Of a stretch of DNA of 24,562 bases, positions 14,880-22,734 are shown in pieces (positions within the stretch are counted from its first letter, which is position 1; each line of letters opens with the position of its first letter). Under the pieces are notes generated by a model. The model was not told the DNA's origin and ran no database searches. It worked only from the letters and a program-made list of their open reading frames with translations. The translations under genes and the position numbers were made by a program. This stretch comes from CALZJC01 sp041574955 (lineage in GTDB: Bacteria > Acidobacteriota > Thermoanaerobaculia > Multivoradales > JAHEKO01). The stretch covers positions 1-24,562 of the forward strand of contig JBFGNS010000056.1 in the NCBI GenBank assembly GCA_041574955.1, written 5' to 3'.

Positions 14880-16037
14880 TCAGGTAGCGTCGCGCTTGCC
14901 GCCGGCCTCGCCTTCGAGCTCCACCTTGAGGGCGAGGAACTTGAGCATGTCCTTGAGCGTCAGGATGCCGGCCAGCCGGCCGTCCTCCACCACCATCAGC
15001 CGCGACGCCCCGCTGCGGCTCATGCGCGCCAGCGCCTCCATGGCGTCGGTGTCGGGCGCCACCGTGTTGTCGGGCGAGCACGGCTCGAGGATGGCGTTGA
15101 CCGACTGGCGGTCCCACTCCTCGCGCGGCAGCTCGCGCACCCGCCGGGTGGTGACGCAGCCCACCAGCCGGCCGTCGTCGACCACCGGGAACAGCTTGTG
15201 GTGGTAGCGGTAGACGTAGCTCTCGACCAGCTGCGACACCGGTAGCGCGCGCGGCACGACCACCGGATCGGTGTGCATGAAGCGCCGCACCGGCTCGCCC
15301 TCGAGGGTGCGGCGGAGCATCAGCTGGCGGTAGGCGATCTGGGCCGCGTTGCGCAGGAACAGGCCGATCAGCAGCATCCACAGGCCGCCCACGAAGTCGC
15401 CGCCGGCGATCACCCGCCACACGCCGAAGAAGATCAGCGCCAGGCCGAAGCCCGAGCCGATGCTGGTGGTGATGCGGGTCGCCCAGCGCAGGTCGGACTT
15501 CCAGTGCCACAACGCCGAGCGCAGCACGCGCCCGCCGTCGAGCGGGAACGCCGGAATCATGTTGAAGCCGACCAGCAGGAAGTTGAGCCAGGCGAGGTGG
15601 AACAGCACCCCGGTGAGCGGTGCCGGCCAGCCCATCACCGGCGACAGCACGCTCACCCCCAGGCAGGCGCCGCCGACCAGGATGCTGGCCAGCGGACCCG
15701 CCACCGCCACCACGAACTCGGCCTCGGCGCTCGGCGGCTCGGAGTCCATCTCGGCGACGCCGCCGAAGATGAACAGGGTAATCCCGCGGATGGTGAGGTT
15801 GTAGCGCCGCGCCACCAGCGCGTGTGCCAGCTCGTGCAGCACCACCGAGGCGAACAGCCCGAGCGCTCCGGCGACGCCCATCAGCCAGTAGGTGGCCGGC
15901 GCCAGGTCGGGGTAGAGCGGCGGGAAGACGCTGGCCGCCAGCGACCAGCTCACCAGGGCCACGACCACGAACCAGCTCAGGTCGAGCCGGATGGCGAAGC
16001 CGAAAAGGCGGAACAGCTCTATGCGTCGACCGAACAC
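14880..16037 (-). CDS. Site-2-protease-like membrane metalloprotease (M50) with two CBS domains
   Basis: The 385-residue multi-pass protein carries the zinc motif HELAH at residues 68-72 within a membrane helix and the second zinc ligand Asp167 in NMIPAFPLDGG, with the M50 sequence AVAGPLASIL between. After about six helices, two CBS domains cover roughly 250-372 (RRFMHTDPVVVPR..., HHKLFPVVDDGRLVG, SRLMVVEDGRLAGILTLKDML). This is the CBS-containing S2P group related to SpoIVFB and archaeal enzymes, which cleave proteins within the membrane; CBS pairs usually sense adenosyl ligands or ATP. The start codon is GTG with no clear ribosome site, 40 bases after the PspC gene, so the two probably form an operon and may be coupled. 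The substrate is unknown. Confidence 0.9.
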   Translation of the reverse strand: MFGRRIELFRLFGFAIRLDLSWFVVVALVSWSLAASVFPPLYPDLAPATYWLMGVAGALGLFASVVLHELAHALVARRYNLTIRGITLFIFGGVAEMDSEPPSAEAEFVVAVAGPLASILVGGACLGVSVLSPVMGWPAPLTGVLFHLAWLNFLLVGFNMIPAFPLDGGRVLRSALWHWKSDLRWATRITTSIGSGFGLALIFFGVWRVIAGGDFVGGLWMLLIGLFLRNAAQIAYRQLMLRRTLEGEPVRRFMHTDPVVVPRALPVSQLVESYVYRYHHKLFPVVDDGRLVGCVTTRRVRELPREEWDRQSVNAILEPCSPDNTVAPDTDAMEALARMSRSGASRLMVVEDGRLAGILTLKDMLKFLALKVELEGEAGGKRDAT

Positions 16038-16077
16038 GGGGACGGCAGTGCCGGCGAGGCAGGCGGCAGGTGGGCGC

Positions 16078-16275
16078 CTACTCTTCGGGCATCACGATCC
16101 ACAGGATGATATACGCCAGGATCCCGGGAAACGCCGCCGAGAAGATCGACACCACGATGTAGAGCACCCGCAGCAGCGTGGGGTCCCAGCCCAGCCAGTC
16201 GGCCAGACCGCCGCACACGCCGGCGAGGACGCGGTGACGCTTGGAGCGGCGGAGGGGGTTCTTGGGGTCGGGCAT
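16078..16275 (-). CDS. PspC-domain small membrane protein
   Basis: The 65-residue protein is almost entirely a PspC domain: basic N-terminus (NPLRRSKRHR), then VLAGVCGGLADWLGWDPTLLRVLYIV, the diagnostic amphipathic/hydrophobic core, and a second hydrophobic stretch ending AYIILWIVMPEE. A strong GAGGAGGAG ribosome site lies about 7 bases before the ATG. PspC proteins sit in the inner membrane and take part in phage-shock-type envelope stress responses in Proteobacteria and in many other settings elsewhere. Pairing with the site-2-protease-like gene 40 bases downstream suggests a shared envelope-stress role; PspA, PspB and PspF are not in the window. Confidence 0.92.
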   Translation of the reverse strand: MPDPKNPLRRSKRHRVLAGVCGGLADWLGWDPTLLRVLYIVVSIFSAAFPGILAYIILWIVMPEE

Positions 16276-16338
16276 CGTCGTCTCCTCCTCGCCCTGGACT
16301 ACGGGCCGGCGGACTCAAAGTTCCGCCACCGCCGAGGG

Positions 16339-16344
16339 TATACT
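16339..16344 (+). promoter_or_regulatory. Candidate -10 hexamer for the 99-residue gene
   Basis: TATACT, one mismatch from TATAAT, lies 27 bases before the GTG start in the 96-base divergent region between pspC-like and this gene. No good -35 is seen, so confidence is limited. Confidence 0.35.
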
Positions 16345-16371
16345 GCCGCGGCGTTGGCTGGGGGCGGTCGG

Positions 16372-16671
16372 GTGAGCAACTACATCACTTTTCCGTCGAG
16401 TGAGGAGATCCTTGCGCGGCTCGAGGGCATGGAGGGCTACCGACCCGACCGCTCGTCGCTGTACGCCGCCATCGCCGACCGGCTGGGAGGCAAGACGCTC
16501 GACAGCGCGGCCTTCGCCCTGCTGCTGATCGAGCTGCTGCACCGCTACGAGGGTGCGGTGGGCGAGGACCTGGCCGAGTTCCTGCCACGCTGCATCCTCA
16601 CCCTGTCGGGCGACCACGAGCTCGCCGCCTCGGCGCGGCTGGCGTTCCGCGAGCTGAGCGAAGAGCGCTGA
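16372..16671 (+). CDS. Hypothetical protein, 99 residues
   Basis: I do not recognise this protein. Starting at GTG 16372 it reads VSNYITFPSSEEILARLEGM and then appears mainly alpha-helical and acidic, with KTLDSAAFALLLIELLHRY and a C-terminal HELAASARLAFRELSEER. There is no signal peptide or membrane helix, so it should be cytoplasmic. Support for it being real: a TATACT hexamer upstream, coding that fills an otherwise gene-free interval, and a stop that fits exactly against the convergent lpxA gene with only two bases between the stop codons. The frame is open further upstream to 15991, but that part is antisense to pspC and the protease. The ribosome site is poor (a G-run). Confidence 0.65.
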   Translation: MSNYITFPSSEEILARLEGMEGYRPDRSSLYAAIADRLGGKTLDSAAFALLLIELLHRYEGAVGEDLAEFLPRCILTLSGDHELAASARLAFRELSEER

Positions 16672-16673
16672 GC

Positions 16674-17441
16674 TCAGCCGCGCCGCCGCCAGCCGGCCAC
16701 GCCGCGCTTGGACGGCGCCGCCAGCCACTCCCGCAGGTGGGTGGTCTCCGGCGTCTCGGGGACGTCGGCTAGCGAGCGGTTGCCGGCGCGCAGCGCCCGG
16801 AAAGCGGTCTCGAGCGCGCGGTAGCGCTCGCCGGTGATGCCGGCGCGGCGCAGGCCGATGGTGTTGAGCCGGTAGTGGACTGCCGGGATGCCGTGCACCA
16901 TGCTGTAGGGCAGCACGTCCTGCCCGACGCCGGCGAAGCCGCCGACCATCGTCAGGCTGCCGATGCGGCAGAACTGGTGTACCACCGCGGCGCCGCCCAG
17001 GTTGGCGCGGTCGCCGACCTGTACCTGACCGCCCAGCAGCACGGAGTTGGTCATCACCACCCGGTCGCCGACCCGGCAGTCGTGTGCCACGTGCGATCCG
17101 GCCATCAGGAAGCAGCCGGAGCCGATGCGGGTGGGCCGCTCGGGGCCGCTGGCGCGGTGCACCGTGACGTGCTCGCGGATGACGTTGCGGTCGCCGATCT
17201 CGACCCAGCTCTCGCACTCCTCGAACGACACGTCCTGCGGCGTGTCGCCGAGCACGGTGTAGGCGTGCACCCGGTTGTGCGCGCCCAGCCGCACGTAGCG
17301 GTGGACGACGACGTGCGGCCCGATCTCGCAGCCGTCGCCGATCTCGGTGTCGGCGGCGATGACCGCGTACGGACCCACCCGTACGTCGCTGCCAAGTCGG
17401 GCGGCGGGGTCGACGAGGGCGGTAGGGTGGATGGTGGACAC
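16674..17441 (-). CDS. lpxA: UDP-N-acetylglucosamine O-acyltransferase
   Basis: The 255-residue left-handed beta-helix enzyme adds a 3-hydroxyacyl chain from acyl carrier protein to UDP-GlcNAc, the first step of lipid A. Hexapeptide turns begin at IHPTALVDPAARLGSDVRVG. The catalytic base is His120 in GSHVAHDCRVG, with His117 beside it, and VHQFCRIG (His155) and VGGFAGVGQDV are family signatures. Gly168 occupies the acyl-length ruler position that is Gly in E. coli (long chains) and Met in Pseudomonas. The site matching E. coli His144 reads Gln139. The start is GTG with no ribosome site; the leader is extremely C-rich. It is last in a dynamin-DUF1499-lpxA run instead of the usual lpxD-fabZ-lpxA setting. 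Confidence 0.94.
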   Translation of the reverse strand: MSTIHPTALVDPAARLGSDVRVGPYAVIAADTEIGDGCEIGPHVVVHRYVRLGAHNRVHAYTVLGDTPQDVSFEECESWVEIGDRNVIREHVTVHRASGPERPTRIGSGCFLMAGSHVAHDCRVGDRVVMTNSVLLGGQVQVGDRANLGGAAVVHQFCRIGSLTMVGGFAGVGQDVLPYSMVHGIPAVHYRLNTIGLRRAGITGERYRALETAFRALRAGNRSLADVPETPETTHLREWLAAPSKRGVAGWRRRG

Positions 17442-17498
17442 GGGGGTGGGGGCGCGAGGGCTCTGAGGGCTCGGGGGGCTGGGGGTCTGGGGCTCGGG
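17442..17498 (+). other. G-run tract (potential G-quadruplex) between DUF1499 and lpxA
   Basis: The 57 bases contain eight runs of three to six G on the plus strand (at 17442, 17448, 17458, 17467, 17473, 17481, 17489 and 17496) separated by 1-6 bases, which meets the usual G-quadruplex pattern. The plus strand is the template strand for lpxA, so the mRNA leader is C-rich and lacks a Shine-Dalgarno sequence. Confidence 0.55.
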
Positions 17499-17915
17499 CT
17501 AGTCCGAGGCGAGGTAGCGGGCGCGGAGGGTCTCGACCCGGCGCCGGTTGACCCCCAGGTCCCAGCGGCCGGCACGGGACGCCGAGCGCACGTGCACCAC
17601 TCCGGCCGCGGCGTCGGCCTGGAGCGCGAGGTCGTCCACGAAGCCGAACAGCCGGCTGCGGAACTCGGCCTCCAGGTAGCCGCTCTGCCGGGTCGTGACC
17701 CGCGACCCGGGCATCGCCTCGATCAGGCCGGCGAGCCGCGCCATGGCCCGGTCGGGCGGGCCGGCGAGCGGCAGCGGCGCGATCCAGCACGCCGAGCCCT
17801 CGGCGGCCTGGGAGCTGACGCAGTTGGGCGTCGCCGGGCAGGGAGGCAGGGCTTTCGGCGGGGGGGTCGCAATGGCTGCCATCGCCCCGAACGCTACCAC
17901 CCCAACCCACCCCAA
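17499..17915 (-). CDS. DUF1499-family protein
   Basis: The 138-residue protein matches DUF1499 by its opening LPPCPATPNCVSS, followed by a middle SGYLEAEFRSRLFGFVDDL and the end DLGVNRRRVETLRARYL. The function of the family is not established; members are usually small periplasmic or lipoprotein-like. I use the TTG at 17915 because GGAGG lies nine bases upstream and the start is only four bases after the dynamin stop; this gives a short hydrophobic N-terminus (GWVGVVAFGAMAA) that could be a weak signal peptide. An ATG at 17882 would remove it. It lies between a membrane-remodelling GTPase and lpxA, so an envelope role is plausible. Confidence 0.8.
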   Translation of the reverse strand: MGWVGVVAFGAMAAIATPPPKALPPCPATPNCVSSQAAEGSACWIAPLPLAGPPDRAMARLAGLIEAMPGSRVTTRQSGYLEAEFRSRLFGFVDDLALQADAAAGVVHVRSASRAGRWDLGVNRRRVETLRARYLASD

Positions 17916-17919
17916 GCCC

Positions 17920-19656
17920 TCAAGCCTCCAGCAACCTCTCGATCCTGTGCTCCAGCGCCGCCAACCCGTCCGCCGCCCTCTGCAGCTCGCCCTCCATCTC
18001 GCTCAGCCGCTGCCGCTCGGCCTCGACGAAGCGGGTGTACGGCGCGATCGCCTCGCGGAGGCGTGCCACGCCGCGCTCGAGCTCGCGCTCGAACTCCTGG
18101 TTGAGCCCGGCCATCAGCCGCTGGCGGAGGTCGAGGATCTTGGCTGCCAGCTCGCGCTTGGCGCGCTGACGCCGGCCGGGCAGGATGAACAGCCCGAGCA
18201 CCGCCATGGTGCCAGCCGCCAGCAGGCCGGTGACGTCGGCCAGCTGGGTGGTGGCCAGTGCGGTCACCACCGTGCCGAGGCCGATGGCGCCGACCTCGAC
18301 CAGCGCGGTGCCGGCCACCGCCGTCCGCACCGAGTCCGCCAGGCGGGTGGCCTCGCGCTCGCGGTCGAACCGTTCGACGGTGCGCTGGGCGGTGCGGCCG
18401 ACGGTGTCGAGCAGCTGTCGGCGGTCGGTGTCGAAGCTGCCGATCTCGCCCACCAGCCGCTCGGCATGCAGCGCCCGGCGCTGGTCGAGCAGGCCGCTCA
18501 CCGCCCGCCACTGGCGCAGCTCGGTCGCCACCAGCCAGTCGATGATCTCCTCCACCTTGAGCTCGATCTGGCGGGGGGTGTCGGCCACCACCCGGCGCTC
18601 GAACTCGGCCTTGACCCGCGCCTTGTTGATCAGGTCGACGGCACGCGCCAGCCGGAAGGTCTCCTCGAAGAACTCGTCGCCGCGCTTCTCGAAGGCGTGC
18701 AGCTGGTTGTCGACGTCGGTCAGGCGGAAGCGGAACTCGCGCCCCAGGTCCTCGCCATACAGCTCCAGCTGCCGGTCGATCCGCTCGATGGCGGCGAAGT
18801 CGTCGGCCAGCAGCTCGACGCGGGCGCGCGCCGCTTCGAGATAGCGCTCGGCCAGCCGGCGGCCGACGCCCAGCGGGTTGAGCAGCTTCAACCGTACCCG
18901 CTCGCGCTCGTCGAGGGTGGATGCGACGTACCGCTCGAGCGGAGCGAAGCGGCTGCGCTCGAGCGCCTGGCGGTCGCCGGCGAGCTTGGCCTCGAGCGCG
19001 GCGCGCGCCGACACGGCGAAGATCTCCGGAGCGAAGCCGAGCAGCTTGCGGCAGCTCTGCTCGACGTAATCGGTGACGCGCTCGACCTCGTCGTCGCGCC
19101 GCAGGATGTCGATCTTGTTGATCACGAACACCAGCTTCTTGCCCCACTCGCGGATGCCGGCGATGAAGTCGCGCTCGCTTTCGGTGAACGGCCGATCGGC
19201 GGAGGTGACGAACAGCACCAGGTCCGAGCGCGGCACGAACTCGCGGGTCACCGCCTCGTGCCGGCGCTCGAGGGCGTTGGTGCCGGGGGTGTCGACGATC
19301 TGGACCTGGGAGAGCAGCTCGACCGGCGCCGTGATCTGCTCGATCGCCCCCTCGCCCAGGGTGCGCTCGACCTGCTCGCCCCACAGCAGCCGGTGGATCC
19401 GGCTGGTGGTCGGCGTCACTCCCTCCTCGAGCAGCGCCGAGCCCAGCAGCGCGTTGATGAAGCTGCTCTTGCCCGAGTTGAACTCGCCGACCACCACCAG
19501 CAGGAACAGCTCGTCGAGCTGGCGCACCGAGCGCTCGAGCGTCTGCTGGTCGTCGCGCGCCGCGCCCCAGCGCGCCAGCGCGGCCGCCAGATCGGCCAGC
19601 CGGCCACGCTCTTCGGTCAGCAGAGCGTCCTGCTCGGAGGTCAGGATGCGGCGCAT
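17920..19656 (-). CDS. Bacterial dynamin-like GTPase
   Basis: The 578-residue protein has a complete dynamin GTPase domain: P-loop GEFNSGKSS (57-65), switch I threonines in TPTTS (81-85), DTPG (122-125) and NKID (180-183). Long helical regions follow (about 210-440), then a glycine-rich hydrophobic hairpin at about 445-495 (VGAIGLGTVVTALATTQLAD..., LLAAGTMAVLGLFIL) that should insert in the membrane as the paddle, and a C-terminal coiled coil. Bacterial dynamin-like proteins bend, fuse or fission membranes. It is a single-copy form rather than a tandem LeoA/DynA pair. The ATG has no ribosome site; a TATCCT -10-like hexamer lies only eight bases upstream. It heads the run with DUF1499 and lpxA. 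Confidence 0.92.
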   Translation of the reverse strand: MRRILTSEQDALLTEERGRLADLAAALARWGAARDDQQTLERSVRQLDELFLLVVVGEFNSGKSSFINALLGSALLEEGVTPTTSRIHRLLWGEQVERTLGEGAIEQITAPVELLSQVQIVDTPGTNALERRHEAVTREFVPRSDLVLFVTSADRPFTESERDFIAGIREWGKKLVFVINKIDILRRDDEVERVTDYVEQSCRKLLGFAPEIFAVSARAALEAKLAGDRQALERSRFAPLERYVASTLDERERVRLKLLNPLGVGRRLAERYLEAARARVELLADDFAAIERIDRQLELYGEDLGREFRFRLTDVDNQLHAFEKRGDEFFEETFRLARAVDLINKARVKAEFERRVVADTPRQIELKVEEIIDWLVATELRQWRAVSGLLDQRRALHAERLVGEIGSFDTDRRQLLDTVGRTAQRTVERFDREREATRLADSVRTAVAGTALVEVGAIGLGTVVTALATTQLADVTGLLAAGTMAVLGLFILPGRRQRAKRELAAKILDLRQRLMAGLNQEFERELERGVARLREAIAPYTRFVEAERQRLSEMEGELQRAADGLAALEHRIERLLEA

Positions 19657-19664
19657 GCGGGGGA

Positions 19665-19670
19665 AGGATA
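19665..19670 (-). promoter_or_regulatory. Candidate -10 hexamer very close to the dynamin start
   Basis: TATCCT on the minus strand ends eight bases before the ATG. If used, transcription would begin at or one or two bases before the start codon, giving a leaderless message, which fits the absent ribosome site. No clear -35. Confidence 0.25.
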
Positions 19671-19720
19671 CAGAAGCCGCGCCCGCTGCGGTCCGGCAGA
19701 TAGGCGGCGGCGGGTCGTGG

Positions 19721-22618
19721 CTACGGGTGGATCGGGGCGCGTGCGCCGAAGCCCGGACCGAGCACCAGGGCGTTGGCCAGCAGCCGCTCGGTGCCGGGGG
19801 TCGAACCGCGGAACGCCGGCGGCTCGGCGAACAGGATGACCTGGCCTCTGCCGCGGCGTTCCCGGGTCACCAGCGCGCCCCCCGCCAGCCGCGCCGCGGC
19901 CTCCGGCCACAGCAGGCCGCTCATCCGCAGCCGGAGCTGGCGGCCGGCCGGTACAGCCAGCCAGCCGACGCGGCGCACGGCGTCGTTGCCGGCGGGCTCC
20001 GGAAAGCCGATCCTGACCGGCGTCTCGACGTCGGACATCAGCACTCGCGAGCCGCGGTAGAGCACCGGGAGCAGCTCGCCGGCGCCGAAGCCGAGCCAGT
20101 GGTCGGGGTCGACGCGCGCCGCCAGGATCGCGCCCTGCGGCATGAACTGGCGGCGCCAGCGGTCCTGCTGCTCGAGCTCCTCGGCGCTCGGGCGGGTGAG
20201 CTCGGCGGCGGCGCTCCACGGCGGCTCGGCGGCGCCGCCGGCGGTGTGCCGCCAGATCTCGTCGGCCGCCGGCAGCGTCTCGGTCGCCGCCAGATGCTCG
20301 CGCAGCACGGCGCGCTCGAACCGGTCGAGCTCGTCCTGCACGTCGCGCAGCAGCCGCACCCGGCTGAGCTGCGACTCGTCGGCGGCCAGCTCGGCGGCCG
20401 AGCCGCCGATCGCCACCAGGGTGCCGCCGGCCTCGACCCAGGAGCCGAGCGCCGCGGTGGCGGCCTCGCCGAGCTCGCCGAACCAGCGGTCGGGCAGCAC
20501 GAGCACGTTGTAGCGACGCAGGTCTTCGTCGCCCAGCGAGTCGAGATCGAGGTGGGAGTGGCGCAGCCCGAGGCGCTGGTCGAGCAGGTGCCAGATCGAG
20601 CCGAAGTCGTAGACCGAGGCACCGCCGCGGCCGGCGAGGGCGATGCGCGGCCGCTCCAGTCGCACGAACAGGCCGCCGCCGAGGTCGGGCAGGTCGCCTT
20701 CACCCAGGCCGGTGGCAACGGCGACGGCCGCCAGGTGGCCTTCGGTCGCGGTGGCCGCCACGGTGGCTGCCAAATCGCCGGTGAACCCGCGGTTGTCGAT
20801 CGGCAGCACCACCAGCGAGGCGCGGGCGAACGAGCTCTCACCGAGGGTGAACGGGCGCCGGGCGACGCGCACCTCGACGCCACGCTCCATCAGCCGTCCG
20901 GCGACGCCGAGCGAGGCGTCGTCGGCGCCGTCGATCACCCAGGCGACGGCGTCCGGGGTGGGCGTCGGCGCCGGCGCGGCCGGCGCGGCGGCCGCCAGCG
21001 GCACCGCCGACGGCGGCAGGCCGCCGCTCAGGGTGAGCGCCTCGAGACCGTACAGCATGGTCAGGTTCCAGGCGGTCAGGTCGTAGATCGTGCTGCCCTC
21101 GCCGCGCACGATCTCGGTGCGCTCGCGGCGCAGCGGCTCCTCCGGAATGCGCTGGTCGAACTCGAGCATGGTGGCGAGCAGGCGCGCCAGCGGCTGGCGG
21201 TTGGGGATCAGCAGGCTGCCGGCGGGCACCGGCGCCCGCCGCTGGCTGCGGCCGAGCTGGTCGACGGCGGTCGCCGCGGTGAACTCCTCGCCGGCCTCGT
21301 ACAGCTCGAAACCCAGCAGCCGCAGGAGGTCGACGAAGCGCGCCAGGCGGCCCCGGTTGGCGGTCGGTAGGACGGCAAAGGTGCGGTCGGCGTACGGACC
21401 CTCGGCGCTCACCGCCTGGCGGCGGTCGGCGGCGAAGTCGCGCTTCAGCTCGGGCAGGTTGGCGGCCAGGGTGCGGAGGTTGGCCAGGCTGCTCACCGCC
21501 TGGCGGTGCACCGCCTCGCGGTAGGTGTGGATGGTGCCCTCGGGGCGCCGCACGCCGTCCTCGGCGAAACGCGCCTGCTCGTACAGGATGCCCACCGCAC
21601 CGCGCATCTCGCCGAAGGCGTCGGTGTAGCCGGGGTACCAGCCCTCGTTCCACTCGCCGGAGTAGTAGACCCAGCCGTTGTCGTCGAAGGCGCGCGCCTG
21701 GTCGCGTGCGAACTGCTGTCCCCAGCGGCGCGCCGCCGCCGACAGGTGCAAGTTGCGCGGCTCGCGCGGCGGCGAGAACAGGTAGCTGTCGAGCGAGCCC
21801 ATCTCGTGGGCGTCGACCACCAGCAGCGGCGTGACTTCGCCGATCGCCCGGATCCGCCCGCGGGTCTCCGGGTTGACGCCCAGGATCCAGTCGCGGTTGA
21901 GGTCGAAGCCGTAGTGGTTGGTGCGCCCCCAGGGCCAGTAGCCGGCGTGCAGCAGGCTCTGGTTGTCGACGTTCGGGTGGGCGCCGCGGTGCTCGGCGAT
22001 CTGCTGCAGGAAGCGGTGGCGGCCGTCGGGGTTCTGCATCGGGTCGACGATCACCACCAGCCGCTCGAGCAGCTGCTCGACGTCGGTGCCACGACCGGCC
22101 GCCAGGTGGTGGATGACCGCCAGCGCCGCGTCGGACCCCGAGGTCTCGTCGCCGTGGATCGAGTAGGCCAGCCAGGCGGTGCCGGGCAGGCCCTCGGCCA
22201 GTCGCTCGCCGTCGGCCTGCGACAGGCCGCGGGGATCGGCCAGCCGTCGCCAGCCGGCGCGGATCTCGGCCATGCGGGCGTGGTTCGCCGGCGAGGTGAT
22301 GGTCACCATGTACAGCGCCCGGTCCTCGTAGCTGCGCGCGTACTCGGCCACCGTCACCCGCTCGCTGGCCTCCTGCCAGGCCTCGAGGCAGCGCTCGATC
22401 TCGTGCGGGAACGCCGCCCGGTCGCCGGGCCGGAAGCCCAGGCAGTCGAGCGGCGCCGGCACCGCCGGGTCGTACTCGGTGCCGGGGAAGAACTCGCGGT
22501 CGTAGGCCAGGCCGGCGAGCTCGGTCGAGGGCGGCGGGCCGGTGGCCGCGGCGCTCGCGGCCGGGCCGGTGAGGGCGGCCGCCAGGAGCAGGGCGGCTGG
22601 GAACGGGTTGCGCTGCAT
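19721..22618 (-). CDS. Secreted M14-family metallocarboxypeptidase-like protein
   Basis: The 965-residue protein has a signal peptide (hydrophobic residues 8-24, cleavage near ASAAA). The M14 zinc peptidase domain spans about 45-400: zinc ligands His155 and Glu158 in SIHGDETSG, third ligand His271 in VDAHEMGS, substrate-site DPMQNPDGR and FDLNRDW, and a probable catalytic Glu347 in GILYEQARF. The C-terminal half is less typical; at about 676-745 it shows a type-1 glutamine-amidotransferase-like fold (NVLVLPDRWFGEL, WVEAGGTLVAIGG), as in several large environmental M14 proteins. It should act in the periplasm or outside, trimming peptides. The ATG at 22618 has an AGAGGAGA ribosome site. The frame is open to 22768, but the signal peptide fixes the start. 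A weak TACGAT -10 lies at 22658-22663. Confidence 0.9.
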   Translation of the reverse strand: MQRNPFPAALLLAAALTGPAASAAATGPPPSTELAGLAYDREFFPGTEYDPAVPAPLDCLGFRPGDRAAFPHEIERCLEAWQEASERVTVAEYARSYEDRALYMVTITSPANHARMAEIRAGWRRLADPRGLSQADGERLAEGLPGTAWLAYSIHGDETSGSDAALAVIHHLAAGRGTDVEQLLERLVVIVDPMQNPDGRHRFLQQIAEHRGAHPNVDNQSLLHAGYWPWGRTNHYGFDLNRDWILGVNPETRGRIRAIGEVTPLLVVDAHEMGSLDSYLFSPPREPRNLHLSAAARRWGQQFARDQARAFDDNGWVYYSGEWNEGWYPGYTDAFGEMRGAVGILYEQARFAEDGVRRPEGTIHTYREAVHRQAVSSLANLRTLAANLPELKRDFAADRRQAVSAEGPYADRTFAVLPTANRGRLARFVDLLRLLGFELYEAGEEFTAATAVDQLGRSQRRAPVPAGSLLIPNRQPLARLLATMLEFDQRIPEEPLRRERTEIVRGEGSTIYDLTAWNLTMLYGLEALTLSGGLPPSAVPLAAAAPAAPAPTPTPDAVAWVIDGADDASLGVAGRLMERGVEVRVARRPFTLGESSFARASLVVLPIDNRGFTGDLAATVAATATEGHLAAVAVATGLGEGDLPDLGGGLFVRLERPRIALAGRGGASVYDFGSIWHLLDQRLGLRHSHLDLDSLGDEDLRRYNVLVLPDRWFGELGEAATAALGSWVEAGGTLVAIGGSAAELAADESQLSRVRLLRDVQDELDRFERAVLREHLAATETLPAADEIWRHTAGGAAEPPWSAAAELTRPSAEELEQQDRWRRQFMPQGAILAARVDPDHWLGFGAGELLPVLYRGSRVLMSDVETPVRIGFPEPAGNDAVRRVGWLAVPAGRQLRLRMSGLLWPEAAARLAGGALVTRERRGRGQVILFAEPPAFRGSTPGTERLLANALVLGPGFGARAPIHP

Positions 22619-22734
22619 GGGGCGATCTCCTCTGACTCTGCGGCGAGCCGAAGCCGCATCGTACACCGCCCACCGCGCGGCGGCCGAGCCCTCGCAGACG
22701 CCGGTCGGCGCGTGGCAGCCGGCCGGCCCGGCGC

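Noticed and set aside
13444..15207. Long plus-strand frame antisense to the NSS transporter and the protease
   Set aside because: Composition (His, Glu, Gln, Arg-rich) is that of an antisense shadow; both minus-strand genes are clear.
17695..19839. A 714-codon plus-strand frame antisense to the dynamin gene
   Set aside because: No motif or ribosome site, and the dynamin G motifs on the other strand are complete.
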